Below are positions 50,901 through 62,629 of a DNA stretch of 64,000 nucleotides, piece by piece; positions within the stretch are counted from its first letter, which is position 1; each line of letters starts with the position of its first letter. The stretch lies in the NCBI GenBank assembly GCA_017562135.1, contig QEYB01000338.1, positions 248,001 through 312,000 of the forward strand, in the 5' to 3' direction. Position numbers and translations under genes: made by a program. A model generated the notes under the pieces. It ran no database searches. It was given only the letters and a program-made list of their open reading frames with translations, and was not told the DNA's origin. Origin of the DNA: Dipylidium caninum. Its lineage: Eukaryota > Platyhelminthes > Cestoda > Cyclophyllidea > Dipylidiidae.

Positions 50901-53900
50901 GGCCATAGGGAGCGTAGAATTCTGTCACGCCTATGTCAGTGATCGGACAATTGCCGACTCCACTGCCTTCGCAGTGATCGCTGGAACAAACGCTCCCAGC
51001 CGCTGTCTTTGCAAGCATGTAGGCAGGTCCGCCTCCATTCTGCTTTAAGAAAGTGGAGAAGTCTGAGTGTGGGTATGCTGGTGGAAGTATGTAATTCGGC
51101 GCATGGGTCGGCGTGGAAACGACTTGTTGACGGGCCTTACAACCCGTGGAGTGCTGTCGACGGATGCAGACGATGGCTGCGATTAAACTGATGGCGATTA
51201 CGAGTGTAACTAGGACAACGAGTACCAACAGGCCCGTTTGGAGACTGAAAAAGCCAGAATTTGCTCCCACTACGCGAATCTAAACAGAAGAGGGGAGTAG
51301 ATATTACAATAAGCCAGTGATAAGTGCCCAATTCATAAAGGTAACTAACCGTGAGCCAAGTATCAGAAAACTGTGGCGGCTGTCCCATATCCGAGGCTCG
51401 AATTCTGAGACGATGCACTCCCGGTTGTAATGTTGGCTGTTGTGGCTGCTGAGACTGAGATCCACTTGACTCTGTCAATCCGTTGTAATACCGATTGGCC
51501 ACAGTGACCTGACCCGTCGTGGCATTGACAGCAAATGCCACCTGACTGTGAGGGTCGTGAAGAGCGTAGCGAATTTTTGCGTTCTGGCCGGCGTCTCTGT
51601 CGTGAGCTACTAATTGTGCCACAACCTGGCCCACTACAGCATCCGTTGTAATATTGACGCATTCCCCAGATTCACCAGACACTTCATCACTGACAATCGG
51701 AAAGAGCCACACTGGAGCGTTGTCATTAATATCCACCACAGAAACTGTAACGTTGACACGAGTACATCGGGTGTCACGAGGCGCCATATCGCAAGCGACG
51801 ACTCGGAGTGTATATTCGGCCGTCTGTTCGCGATCCAGGGATTCTAGGGCCCGCAAAACTCCGGTAGTCTCGTCCAACTGGAAAAGATTATGCTTCCGTA
51901 CGTGATTCGAGGAGTCCCACACATCCTGGAGTCCGTATTTCACCTGCAAACATGAATCGATGTGCGCATGATAAGAGTTTGAGAAGCCATAAAACCCAGC
52001 GATGACTGTCGTGGCCCCATACTCTCTTATTAGTGCACAGGGGAAAGTAGTGATTAAAACCTCTGTCTAACTGGTTGCCAAAGCTAAAGATATTGGTACG
52101 GTCATTTATAAACATGGTGGTGACATTCTTGCCGTTATCCACCTGATTGCTGCCACAAATGGGTGTGTAAACGTTCAATCACATATGTTTACACTAAGCA
52201 GCACCGGTCGGAAGACGTAAACGTATGCATTCTCGTCTTACTTCGGTGATGACAAGGGCATTTTTCATGCATCACACAGAGACAGGGGGGGAAGGAGTAA
52301 CTCAACACTTTCTTTCTTCCACCGTGCATATTTTCAAGGAATTCAATTGGATCGTCCAACACTGACGCTGCCAAATGAAGTCGCTAACCGCTCCTTACCC
52401 TTCAGCTGCAGAGCATTTTAGTTTATGCACAGAGAAATTAAGGCTGCTTGGTACAACTGCGATGCCATTACATTCTTGGAACGGAGCAGCTCACAGAGGT
52501 GGGAATTAAACCCACAACTCAACAATTACCGCATGGAGGTCAGAATTTTAGCTTCCCATAATACTCATCGCCTAGCATACCCTCGTCTTCCGTAAAGTCA
52601 TTTACGTAGAATCTAGAGAATTTGATCAAAAATTACATTTGGTTAAGTTGTCAGCCATACGTTTGGGACAATGGCTTCTTCAAGCAAGGCGATTAACTTG
52701 ACCAAATTTATTCACATTTTTTTCGACGTTCTATAAACGCACAAACTTGGAATATGGGAAGTAAATCAGGTTCCTTAACAAAAAGGTAACAGTTAAATTT
52801 GAAAAAAGGGCCTTGAAAAAGGATTGGCGGATAATGGGTTGGGGAACTGGGAGCTGGTAGACAAGGGGTCGGGGATTAGTGACAGACGTTAAACGTCTGC
52901 TTGGGTGATCGACTTCAGATTTATCAAACTTAACACTGCTACTCTAATTCGTATTATTACACATAGAGGAATTCTTTCACGCGACAGTTGTCAGTCGTGT
53001 TCGCGTTACTTCCGACCATCAATTAGCTGTCCGTGGCTTCGCCAAATGTGCAAGAAGTGTGAACGCCCTCCTCCATGACACGGCAATTACTACGGCCACA
53101 GTGACCGATGATTCCCAAGGACTGGTTACTACCTTGTGACAGAAACGTTATCCGCATCATATTGCAACATTGGTTATTAGTTTGTCAGCCTCCGCATGTA
53201 TTTACAGCCAAGTGTCTTCCTAACTTGCCCATTTACAAAATGGAAATGAACAGGGTCGCCTTCAATGCACGAATGTCAATCTTTCTTCAGATGAAAGTCA
53301 AAAGAGAGGAGACTTGTCTGTCTCGACCATTTGGCAATCCGGTCACGTGAACACCGGAAACCCTTGAACAAGCCTTAAGGGGGCTGCTTAAGGTCCTTGT
53401 AAATGGGGCAAAGAAGTGAGACTTATTTCGCGTTTCCGTAACAGATGAAGTAGTAAATGCGAGAGGAGAATTGGCACAGCCACCACAACTTCCACAACTT
53501 CTTTAGTGGCTTCACTTTAAATTAAGTGCCTCCACACATAGCCATTGGTAGAAGTGCGCCAGCCGAAAAAACCGATCAAGTGTGACCTATACAGAAGTGA
53601 TGAAGTCGCAAGAAAAAAGGACGGTGATGCCCATTTGGGTGAGGGTTCGCCTGCATCCGACATTATTGTCCCCTTCTTTCATCGATTTGCGATTAGATGG
53701 TGGAGCATCAAGCGTGTTGTAGTGGCCAATGTTGTCGCAACATTATTCCACCAATGCCGCCTGGAGGGGTCCATCATTATTCAATTTAAACCCGACCTCT
53801 ACTCCTCGCACCGGTGTTTCGGCCACCACGCTGACGAAACTCAATATGGCAAAGGGACTGACGAGCAAACGGACGGACGGACGGACGGACGTGGCCGGTA

Positions 53901-56900
53901 TTTGGGGCGAACAAGACGACGAGCCTCCGTTTGAATCCGCATCGACAGCCGTTGCGGTGATGGCAACAATATATGTACGCAGTCACAAATCTGTCTCCAC
54001 ATTGAGGCCACAGGACGACCTAGTTGCAGCACCCAACGCCGCCCCCCTCACCCTTCCATCACAAATTTCGCCCTGAATACGTTTGAAGAAGCTCGCAGTG
54101 GCTGAAAGAGTCAGTGTCGAGTAAAGTATGTCATGAGGAATATTCCAGTGTCGGTTAATGTAGATGGATCTAAAATAACTCAAAATGTACTCACCAATGC
54201 AACCTTCACCAGTTTTCACATATTTTAACTCCTCAGGAGTGACTGGATGTGAAAATAATTATGGAACCACGGAGCGAATGGTAGTCGGCTTAAAAGAGGA
54301 TCCATGCAAAATATCGGGGAGTAAAACCAGTGATCCCAATTTCAGAAAGTGTGATTTCAGGCACAATTTTGCGAAAAACCTATTCGGAGTTAGCTTGAAA
54401 GATTGGAATTTGTTGGACCTACTAAAATCATGTCTTTCCAACATTTCATTTGGACACTTTCAGTCTGTCCAGAATAGCTGTGAATATCGAGTAGATGAGT
54501 TTGTAAAAATATTTGAGAAAAGGAGAGGAACTTAGTAGTGGGAGGCAGTTTAACCCCTCTAGAAACTTCCGGAACCTTGTACTTGGCCTCCCGAAGTGAA
54601 ATTTTGCGAGGATAACACAGAAAGGAAACGATTTTCATAAAACACTGGCTCTCTTGTTTCCATTATTAATAACTTAAAACTGGACGGATGTGTGGACAAG
54701 ACGCTAAAGAAGGTCTCAAAGAAGCCACTCTATCCTCTATTTACATTTTGTCAGTCGCAAAATGCTAATTTTTCTGCATGTAAAATTTTCCGGCTAGCTA
54801 CCAGCAAGATGGCCCATTTGCCATCAGAAGCAGTCCCAGCAGCCGTCTAGGGAGCCAGACGTTGAGCAGAGGGGGTGGAGAAGTGAAGCTAATATGCATT
54901 GCAAATTATGCTGCTGCTCTAGTCTCTTCACTGATTGTGATTCTACGCGAAATTGTGGGAGGAAGGCGCAAGTCAACCAGACAGCGTCAACTCACCCTTC
55001 CATTGAGTCCTTGATCAGGATCTTCCGCGTGCAGATGCCCATTGACTTTGGAGTGCTTCGGATGGTTCTCTGACAGGTAAAATGGTCCCACATCCGTGAA
55101 GGAGGGTGCGTTGTCATTTTCGTCTATCAGTTCCACGGTGACAACTGCTTGCGCCGTGTGAATTAGCGCGGAGACCCTTGGAGAGTCGCTCCTCCCACCT
55201 ACTATGCGATCGGGCCTGGCATCTTTGACAAGAACGCAGAATGTCACCTCAGGCGTCATTTCACGATCCAGACGGTCCATTTGGCGCATTTCACGCTCAA
55301 ATGTTGTTATCTTTCCTGTTCCCGGGTCGATTCTAAAGTAACGCTCCCCGTCTTCATTCAGACTGTATTCAAGCTGGGCTGATTGATCCTCGTCTCGTGC
55401 TATCACCTAAAGGCAATTATGCCATTTTGTCACTCTAATTAACTGTGCAGCCGAGGATAAGAAGTGTCCATTATTTACAAGAAGGTTCTATGGGGACTTG
55501 TTGGGACAAGAATTAACCCCAGAATACAAATCCGTTTTTCACTTTTGCGTATATTTTCCACTCATGACTGAGAAGCAACGTAGCACCAAAGAGTGAGCAA
55601 ATCAAAGGCCTCAGACACATTCAGATGTCAACGAATTCACAGCCTCTCCGAGGGTACTTGCATAGTCATTGTCTTTGCTTCAGAATCACTGGCATTCAAT
55701 CGAAAGTGCCGTAAAGAGCCAGTGTGGGCGTGTTCAAAGCAAAATTAGGGAGACGATAATTAACGCCCAAGCGACCAATGTGGTACCTAATTATCGCCCA
55801 ATTAGCGCACACGGCGGTGATCAGCGTGGTGGCATCCCCGGTCCCCACAGGCCTGTTATCTGCCTCCAAATCAGTGATCTGGAAAGGCAGGACAAGCGTG
55901 ACTAGTCGGCGAATGGAGACGAAGAGCGTCAGCGACACTCATAAATGGAGATGACCCCAATATTTACACAGCCAGTAGTGACGATTACTAAGTTGTGTGT
56001 TTATGTTTACCACTAAATAGACGCGAGTCGTTTCAAGGGCTCCAGCAGAATATCTACGAAACGAGTGTTGTAGGCTGACGATCTCAAAAGACTGTTCTCC
56101 ATGTCCATAAAGCAGGACTCCGGTCAGGTTGAAAAGACCCTTTGCAGGTAACATTGTGAAGTAACCAGATGAGCACGTTAGCTCAACTGACGGACTGAAC
56201 GCACTTTCACCACTGGAAATGCGCACTTATCAACGGAATTATGTGATTTCGTGTGCGGCACTCGTTGCCTACAGAGGACCTCCGCGAATCGCAGTTGATT
56301 CTCTGTACTAAGATACAAGATGAACACCGTACATCCAGAATTGTTGAAAATAAGGCATATGAGGAAGAGGGTAGACAGGCAGATTATTTCGAGTTAAGAC
56401 GAAAGATGGGATTACATTGCGGCCCACCCACGTGTCCAATTTCACTAGCCCACGCCACGGTGGGTGCTCACAGCAGACAGCGGCTGGAGTTGGCGCCATC
56501 ACTCCATCCCAGCTCATATTCTATCGCCGAGGTCGACCACACGCAAGCACGTCTCCCCACATCGGTGGTATATGGCCGGCGTCCAAAATAAAGTTTTCAG
56601 AAGATTGTTTGAAGGATATTTCGGCTGCCGCATTAATGGTCGCACTGGCTAAGCCACCCGGTCAGGGGGGAGGAGGAGGAGGAGTGGAGGGGGTCAAATA
56701 CACTTTGGCGGTCTTGCTACACTTTGACAGGTTCACCCCACTACACTCGTTACACGCCACCTGATCTACGGGATTGGCTTCGACATGAGTTTGCTCCCCG
56801 CGCACACAGGAGCCATATCAAACAATGAAGCCGGTGGGGTGACTATATTTCGAGCGGAGGGACACAGACAAGGAAGAGGGTTGACGAGCCCAGACAATGA

Positions 56901-58647
56901 ATCATGCCAGTCGGCACGAGGCGAATAGCTCCCACACGCACACCTCCAAAAGTCATGGGGAAGTACATACTCCACTTATTTTGTCAGCGATTTAAATGCC
57001 TACCAAGTAATGCGAAAGAAGCGAGTGGGATCGCTTAAATTAAGCGTTGGCGAGGGTAGATAACCTATGTCACGATATGCAAATGCTATCCGAAATGCTG
57101 TCTTTCCAGACACAGGCAAATGATTAATGATCACGTGGTAGAGGAGAATACAAGCACAGGCATACCTGGAGGACAAAAGTGTTGTTCGGTGCATTCTCTG
57201 TAATCTTGGCGGAGTATTCCTTCTTCGTGAACACCGGTTCAAATTCATTCTCATCTTCAATCCGAACAACAAACTGCTTCTGTGTACTTTTCGGACGTGG
57301 CTTACCTCTGTCCCTACATGTGATGTTGACAAATACGACTGGCTCCATTTCTGCATCGAAACTGCGCCGACTGTTGAGCACATAAACAGAGGGGACGAGT
57401 TGACGGAGTTCAAAGCTGTCACCAACACTGTCTAGGGTACAGGTGACACGCCCATTATCACCTAGGTCTCTGTCCTCTACTTTAAGAGTGACAATTTTGG
57501 CAGGGGAGGAATTCTCGGGGATCCACACCTCAGATCCCTCCGGTGGAATAATCATCCGAATGTCTGGCGCAAAGTCATTGATATCTTCCACTCGTATGTT
57601 GACACTCACAGTGTCCTGCCGGTGAAGATCGTTGAGATGGAAGGGTTTATCAAAAATTCCAACTGGTGCGGAATCCGAGGTCTCCTTTACACGAACCTTG
57701 AAATGATAGTTCAAGCGCACATCAGCCTGAAGGCGACGAGCCAGTGAAATGGCTCCAGTAATGGGGTCCAAGTTAAAGGTGGCCTGAATTGAGGGATCCT
57801 CAGCACCAAAAAACTCGAGACGCATTCGAGCGTTCGGTGGCGAGTCATAATCCGTAGCGTTAAGTCGTAAAATAATCTTTCCACTCGGTGTGTCTTCAGG
57901 AAGGGTCAAGTTATATTCTAGGGGTGGATGGAAGAAAGGACGGTTGTCGTTGACATCGATGACATTAATTGTCAATGGAGCGGTTGTGCAGTTGTGTCGA
58001 TCGCAAGCTTCAAGAGTTCCTCTAAAGACAGACTGCTTCTCATAATCTAGCTGTTCTAGCAGCTTCAGCTGAACACTCGGTAGGTTTGAATTGTCAATTT
58101 CGAAGTAGCGCTGAATATCCGAGCCATGTAAAGTATATCGCTGGATCTGATTGTCCAATGACCAATCGCCGTCGATTGCAGGATCGAGATCGATTGAAGT
58201 GCCGATGGGAGCCTTCTCGGAGATCTGGACCACTTGTCCGTTCGGTTGTCGAAAGCGAGGGGAATGATCGTTGACGTCCATTATTCTGATCCGCAGGCTA
58301 ATTTCTCCCATTTCTTCTGAGCGGGGGTCCTCGACCATAACGGTGTAGGACAGTAGACAGGGTTTAGCGTATGTGCAGCAGACCTCTCGTTCATGACACA
58401 ATGCTTCCAAATCTATGGGCTTAGCGACGACAACCTTCCCGTTACTTTCAATGTTAAATAGGGCATCACTGTCAATCATCCCCAAGTAGGAGGCCTCCCG
58501 ACCACCACTATGTGCGGAAGATAGTGTGCCAATCGTGGTGCCGACCTCCACGCCTTCTGGTGCGTTCATGACGATATCATCCCTCTTGATTGCCTGGCTA
58601 AGGGTAGAAAGGAAGATTGGGAAAAGGAGGCACACCGCAAGCACCAT
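47582..58647 (-). CDS. protocadherin, seven cadherin repeats, five coding exons
   Basis: This is a single-pass cell-surface adhesion protein of the cadherin superfamily, expected to act in calcium-dependent cell-cell adhesion. Joining 58647-57166, 55406-54996, 51943-51350, 51279-50635 and 47998-47582 gives 1182 residues with no internal stop. A signal peptide covers about residues 1-19 (MVLAVCLLFPIFLSTLSQA). Seven cadherin repeats follow; the linker motifs seen are DVNDHSP (124-130), DVNDNRPFF (231-239), DINDFAP (355-361), DENEFEP (465-471), DENDNAP (589-595) and DINDNAPVW (702-710), and the seventh repeat runs to about 832. Calcium-site motifs such as DRD and LDRE recur. A transmembrane helix lies at about 844-868, followed by a 314-residue Ser/Gly/Pro-rich tail with no recognisable catenin-binding domain. 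Seven repeats with a tail of this size resemble delta-type protocadherins; subfamily is not resolved. The start is the ATG directly before the signal peptide, in a GACATGG context. All four introns are GT-AG and phase 0. Confidence 0.93.
47999..50634 (-). other. protocadherin intron 4
   Basis: A 2636-bp phase-0 intron, gtaggt...ctgcag, within the cytoplasmic-tail coding part. Open frames on either strand, for example 48497-48892 and 49763-50047, are not recognisable. An alternative tail exon cannot be excluded. Confidence 0.8.
50635..51279 (-). CDS. protocadherin coding exon 4 (transmembrane helix and proximal cytoplasmic tail)
   Basis: This 645-bp exon encodes residues 830-1044. The acceptor is tctgtttag and the first codons read IRVVGANSG, finishing repeat 7. 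A hydrophobic helix of about 25 residues follows (LQTGLLVLVVLVTLVIAISL and onward), then CIRRQ as a positive-inside anchor. The tail has Cys pairs, Tyr-containing motifs (NYILPPAYPH, EFYAPYG, STYHPVTYN) and many Ser, Thr and Gly. It ends at CAG followed by gtaggt, giving phase 0. I recognise no catenin-binding or conserved delta-protocadherin motif. Confidence 0.9.
51280..51349 (-). other. protocadherin intron 3 (70 bases)
   Basis: A very short phase-0 intron, gttagt...tgtttag, with a clear pyrimidine tract (ctactcccctcttctg). It separates the last extracellular repeat from the transmembrane exon. Its length is not a multiple of three, so retention would change the frame and remove the transmembrane helix. 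Confidence 0.88.
51350..51943 (-). CDS. protocadherin coding exon 3 (rest of EC6, most of EC7)
   Basis: This 594-bp exon encodes residues 632-829. The acceptor is tgtttgcag and the first codons read VKYGLQD, completing the NGR-VKYGL strand of repeat 6. The exon then holds LDREQTAEYTL, ACDMAP, the DINDNAPVW linker and repeat 7 with AHDRDAGQNAK and ASDMGQPP. It includes a Gln/Ser-rich insert at about residues 790-803 (SSGSQSQQPQQPT). The donor is ACG followed by gttagt, giving phase 0. Confidence 0.92.
51944..54995 (-). other. protocadherin intron 2
   Basis: A 3052-bp phase-0 intron, gtgagt...ttgcag. It contains a short ACGG tetranucleotide array at 53869-53891 and a tRNA T-arm-like sequence near 52500-52540. 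I see no further cadherin-like exon in it. Confidence 0.85.
53869..53891. repeat. ACGG tetranucleotide microsatellite
   Basis: About 5.5 copies of ACGG inside intron 2 of the protocadherin. Confidence 0.9.
54996..55406 (-). CDS. protocadherin coding exon 2 (rest of EC5, start of EC6)
   Basis: This 411-bp exon encodes residues 495-631. It opens with VIARDEDQ right after a gcctttag acceptor, continuing the calcium-binding strand begun in exon 1. It carries the LDRE motif of repeat 5, the DENDNAPSF linker and the start of repeat 6 (YLSENHP, then AEDPDQGLNGR). It ends at AGG followed by gtgagt, a strong donor, and the frame closes immediately after it (V-S-stop), which supports the boundary. Both flanking introns are phase 0. 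Confidence 0.93.
55407..57165 (-). other. protocadherin intron 1
   Basis: A 1759-bp phase-0 intron, gtatgc...tttag. Short open frames occur on both strands, for example 56253-56591, but none is recognisable and no repeat family was identified. Confidence 0.85.
57166..58647 (-). CDS. protocadherin coding exon 1 (signal peptide, EC1-EC4, start of EC5)
   Basis: This 1482-bp exon encodes residues 1-494: the signal peptide, cadherin repeats 1 to 4 and the first strand of repeat 5 (ending TENAPNNTFVLQ). The frame stays open upstream to another ATG at 58815, which would add 56 residues before the signal peptide, so the internal ATG at 58647 is the better start. The exon ends at CAG followed by gtatgc, a good donor. 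Reading past the donor gives only about a dozen unrelated residues before a stop. N-glycosylation sequons occur at about 219 (NCT), 246 (NLT), 263 (NAT) and 441 (NIT). Repeat 1 has an unusual Cys-rich stretch around residues 84-97 (four Cys). Confidence 0.94.
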
Positions 58648-58900
58648 GTCACATACGGCAAAGCGATCCAAGTGGCACCAACTGTCGCCTGTGTCATCCA
58701 AGACTACATGCACGGGTGCACATATGCGCGTGCGCGCGTTTGTCCCCAACGCCGTAGCTGATTGGTCGCTGGTCCTCGTCCATCTCACACGCCTGTGCGA
58801 ACGCGTGCGGCCCAACCTGTTCTCCCCTTAACCAATCAGCACTTAATACGCCCCTTCCGATAAGGGGCGCCCAGGCACAAACAAGCGCGAGTGAAACACT
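58648..58900 (-). promoter_or_regulatory. promoter / 5' UTR region of the protocadherin
   Basis: The 250 bases upstream of the start are rich in CpG, unlike most of the window. They contain a CCAAT box on the minus strand (ATTGG at 58761-58765 on the plus strand) and one on the plus strand (58832-58836). Both sit in the sequence AACCAATCAGC or close to it. A GC-rich palindrome lies at 58849-58869. No TATA box is evident. The transcription start cannot be fixed from sequence, and a spliced 5' untranslated region is possible. Confidence 0.5.
58849..58869. repeat. GC-rich palindrome in the promoter
   Basis: Perfect 8-base arms (CGCCCCTT and AAGGGGCG) flank a 5-base centre. Each arm resembles a GC-box or KLF/Sp-type site, and the pair lies 13 bases from a CCAAT box. 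Its role is inferred from position only. Confidence 0.6.
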
Positions 58901-61900
58901 CGGCTCCTGCGCCAAAATGTCAAAAAGTGATGCCTCTTTCTATTGTTCTCTCCTTCATCAATGAATTTGTTTCACGTCCGATGGTCAAGTGATTTCAACT
59001 TGGAACGCTCCGCGGCAACATGATAGAGCGGCATCGGAAATAAGATACGCCCCTCCGTCTCGTGAGGTCTCGTAATTCTACGCCATCGCACTCGTGTGCT
59101 GTTTTTGCCCCAGCGGTTGCTACAACTCTTTGCTTCCTGTCCTAATAAGCGTCCGAAAATTGTTTCTGGCCGAATTAACAGTCGACACTCCCCATATGTG
59201 TGCTTGTCCTTACTGTCGACTTTGGGTGTTTGCGTGCTGAGGTCTTTCATTTGCTTATTGTGGAAAGAATAGACTAAAATTACTTTGATTATTCTTAATT
59301 CGTCTCAATCTAGAATGGTTATACGAAGACATTTTGAAAAGGCCGCTAATATTTAGGAGCCCGCATGGGTCAACGATTTCCTCCCCAACTTCGCGGTCCT
59401 CGGGTCAGGGACTAATTAGTCAGCTCTGCACGACAGATTTCTGTTGGCTAAGTGTTTACTACGATTCCTGTCACTTTCAGAGTTCTTGTTTGGATAGAGC
59501 TTCCGAAACGATTATATTAAGCACACAGCCAAAAACTCGTAAATCCTAAACAGCTGCGCTTTAGTAGCGGACTTGTTTATTGCTGAAAAGTTGGAACGGA
59601 AAAGACCCCTAGTGCTGCATTGTCTTTTACATTCTTGACATTCTTTCTTTAACCTCGTTTGACGATTTCGAATGGTCCTCCCAAGGCTACCTGGCTTTAC
59701 ATCTTAGGCGTCTATCTTCCTGCATTTCAGGAAAGGTATTTGTGTGGCGAGATGAATGAGTATGAGAAAATTCTACTGATGATGACGGTCGAGTTGACCC
59801 TCCCTATTAAATAGCCTCCCAATATGCTTATGTCCGACTTTTATAAAAAAACCTACGAATTACTAAGCTGCATGACTGTGTGATTCACGTGGACTCTGAC
59901 CGATTAGGAAAAAGATACCCTCTAGATGCTACGCCCTTTCGTGTGATAAGAAGTTCCACAAAATCCCTTATCTGGCGACGTGAGTGCCTTTCACATTTCT
60001 CCCCTCTTATGCCTTGACAATGACAATGGCTATACCTGACGATTTGCTTTCGTGCTTTGATCAAATGAATTCCACGCAGGCACATCCTATAAACAGTGAC
60101 AATCATGATTATTTTTGGTGGTTGTAACAAGTTGACTTGCAACGTTGTCCCCACCTCGTGTTCTTCTGGTTAGCGTCGGGGCCTCTACTTAAAATGGATT
60201 CGCCTCCTATTTGTCCGATTCCCTACTTGCATTCCTTCTTCTCTGCAAATTTATTGGTACTTAAGGGAGGACGAGGGATACTCAAACGATATCACTTGAT
60301 GTCCTATTATGTATGACATGAAGTGTTAAATAAATGGTGAGAATTATTTTCGTAAAGTTAGCCTTAATTGGAGTGTGTTAAGCCAATAGCTGAACACACT
60401 TAGTTTTGATTTTTTATCGGATCTTATTAATAATGGAAGCCAAGGTCAGACTGGATGCAGCTTCTTTTGCTGCCTCCGCGGTTCTTAATTTGAAAGTTTT
60501 GGCGGTAATTCTCCCCAGTACGTATGCCTCTTTTACCCAATTCCTCTATCCGAGTGGTCTTACAAGCATGTGCCGTGGCTTGGATGAGTTTGAGGAGCCA
60601 TTTTCTCGCAAACTCTTCATAATTAGCTATAAATGTAGAAGATTTTATGGATGATCCGCAATTCGGAGACTGCGTTATAAAGTGTTTTAGTTCCCAAATA
60701 TTTATTTCCTTTTGGATGTCAGATTAAATGGCATCGTCCGCCTTCTTTAGAACCTATACAGAAGTGTTGTGAGGATGGTGGCCGGTTGACGCCGATTCAA
60801 GGGAGCAGAATCAACTGACTATCGCAGGATCTACTCATTTAATGGGGTCCACTCAGTTAACAATTCGTCGCCGAGCGTTCATCCAATCATTTTAGTAGTA
60901 CACTTTCTTTGCCATTTCGGCCAATTAAACCTACTTTTTCGCACCCACAACTTATTCGGGTCACATCAGAGACGGGAATCGTTTTCTTCACCCTCAGTCT
61001 GTTTCTCCACAGGCCGCCTAAAGTAGTACGCTTTCGCTCTCATGCGTGGGTCCATCTTACGGTTTTTCTTTTTAAACAACAATGTTGAGTGCTCCTTTAA
61101 GAGCGATATTCGCTTTAACAGAGTTAAAATTATGTGGGGCCGTAAGGTAAAGACACCACATTTGTTATAACCCGCAATTTTTCACTGTCGGCCAATTGCC
61201 TCACTTGTGGAATATCACGAAAACAAACTACATTTTACTCTAAATACACAAACCGATCTTGAGACGGTTGATACCGGCATGTATGTTTTAACCAAAAATT
61301 TCACAATTTTGTGTATAGTTGGGGAGAGAAGAAGAAAGAGATAAAAGGATGCTAATGGTCCAACGAGATTTGGTGATGATCAGCCTTCGCCACAGAGGAA
61401 AATGAAGTAGAGAATGTTGTCGGGGGACACTTTTACTCAGCCAGTGGCAATTGCCAACTTATAAAATACTACTTCTTTTTCGCTGAAGGATAGTTAACTT
61501 TTACGAAAACCGATGAAGAGGAGGGAATAAATCTTCTGCATTCTTTAATGCTTTCACCACAGAAGCTTCTCATTATTTTTTTTGTTAGATTTTATTAGCA
61601 AAGAAGGATACGTTATTAAGTTTCGAGTTAAATTATCAGACGTTTATGAATATCTCCCTTGCGCCAAAACCATTTGGGTCCAGCCTAATTCACAAAAGCG
61701 CGCTTGACTGCATTCACAGTTGCTTTTCACCTCACTTTGGTTCCCTCCATGTGATAAGTCGCCTGAAAATACTCATAATATCCTGGAGTCCTTAAGGTTT
61801 TCATTCACGGAAACGTTTGTGGAAATTTCTCTCGGTCGCTGTCCGTAGTCTAATCGGTCGGGGTGATAACAAAGTATTGCCGCTTACTCGACTAAAAGTC

Positions 61901-62629
61901 TAATGACCATAGAATGCAGATATGAATCCTACAATTTCTGTCAGTTCTTCATTATGCCGCTCAGTCGCTGTAACTAGGGCGAAGAGGTACAGGTAAACAT
62001 GTTAACGCACTGTAGAACAGCCCCTATTTTATGTCACTCCTCAACCATTAACAATGAAAGTGTTGGGACTGCCATGAAACTGTCAATTATGCACAGACAC
62101 ACAATGGCATCAGTCGTGTCGAAACGCCACTCAGTTCGCTGGTTGGTGAGCAACAAGCGGGTGTGTGAATGGCATTTTGTCCCCCCATCAGTGGGCCCTG
62201 ATCACTCTGTCCTACGTAAATAGTCACTTATTTTCAGTGGCTTCAATTAAAAGTTTCCTCACTAATAAGACATTTTCACCTCATATCTACTGACGACTCC
62301 GAATTGTTAAACTCAAACAACTCGACCTGAAAACTGATAAGTTCGGCATGAGGTAGACTTATACGACTTCGCATTTGCCTGCAAGTCAGTAGTGAAAATC
62401 CCCAGCTTGTCGTCGAAACTGAGGCCTGTTTTGCCAAAGGCAACACTTGAGAGTTTTACTCTTCCTCATATTACAGAACTCACTTCTCAACCTGTTGGAA
62501 AAGGTTGTGCCTCAGATCGACCGGACACTTTCGCCCGTGGACGTGACAACTATTTTAGACACGCAGTACAAGTTTATTTGACTTTGGCGCATGTTAGACT
62601 CCCCATTTTTATCGCTCAATGCAGAAATT
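58901..62629. other. gene-free stretch upstream of the protocadherin
   Basis: Short frames only. Non-coding 5' exons or enhancers of the protocadherin could lie here, but nothing in the sequence singles one out. Confidence 0.45.

Noticed and set aside
52495..52545. tRNA T-arm-like sequence (GGGTTTAATTCCC on the minus strand)
   Set aside because: No acceptor stem, D-arm or anticodon arm could be paired around it. It may be part of an old SINE-like repeat, but one motif is not enough.
53545..53934. 129-codon plus-strand frame including the ACGG array
   Set aside because: The frame is partly made of the tetranucleotide repeat and lies in an intron; no domain.
54185..54535. 116-codon plus-strand frame inside intron 2
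   Set aside because: Unrecognised, antisense to the host gene, with no promoter or homologue evidence.
57124..58815. longer protocadherin start at 58815 adding 56 residues
   Set aside because: It would bury the signal peptide at residue 57; the ATG at 58647 is directly before the signal peptide and has a good start context.
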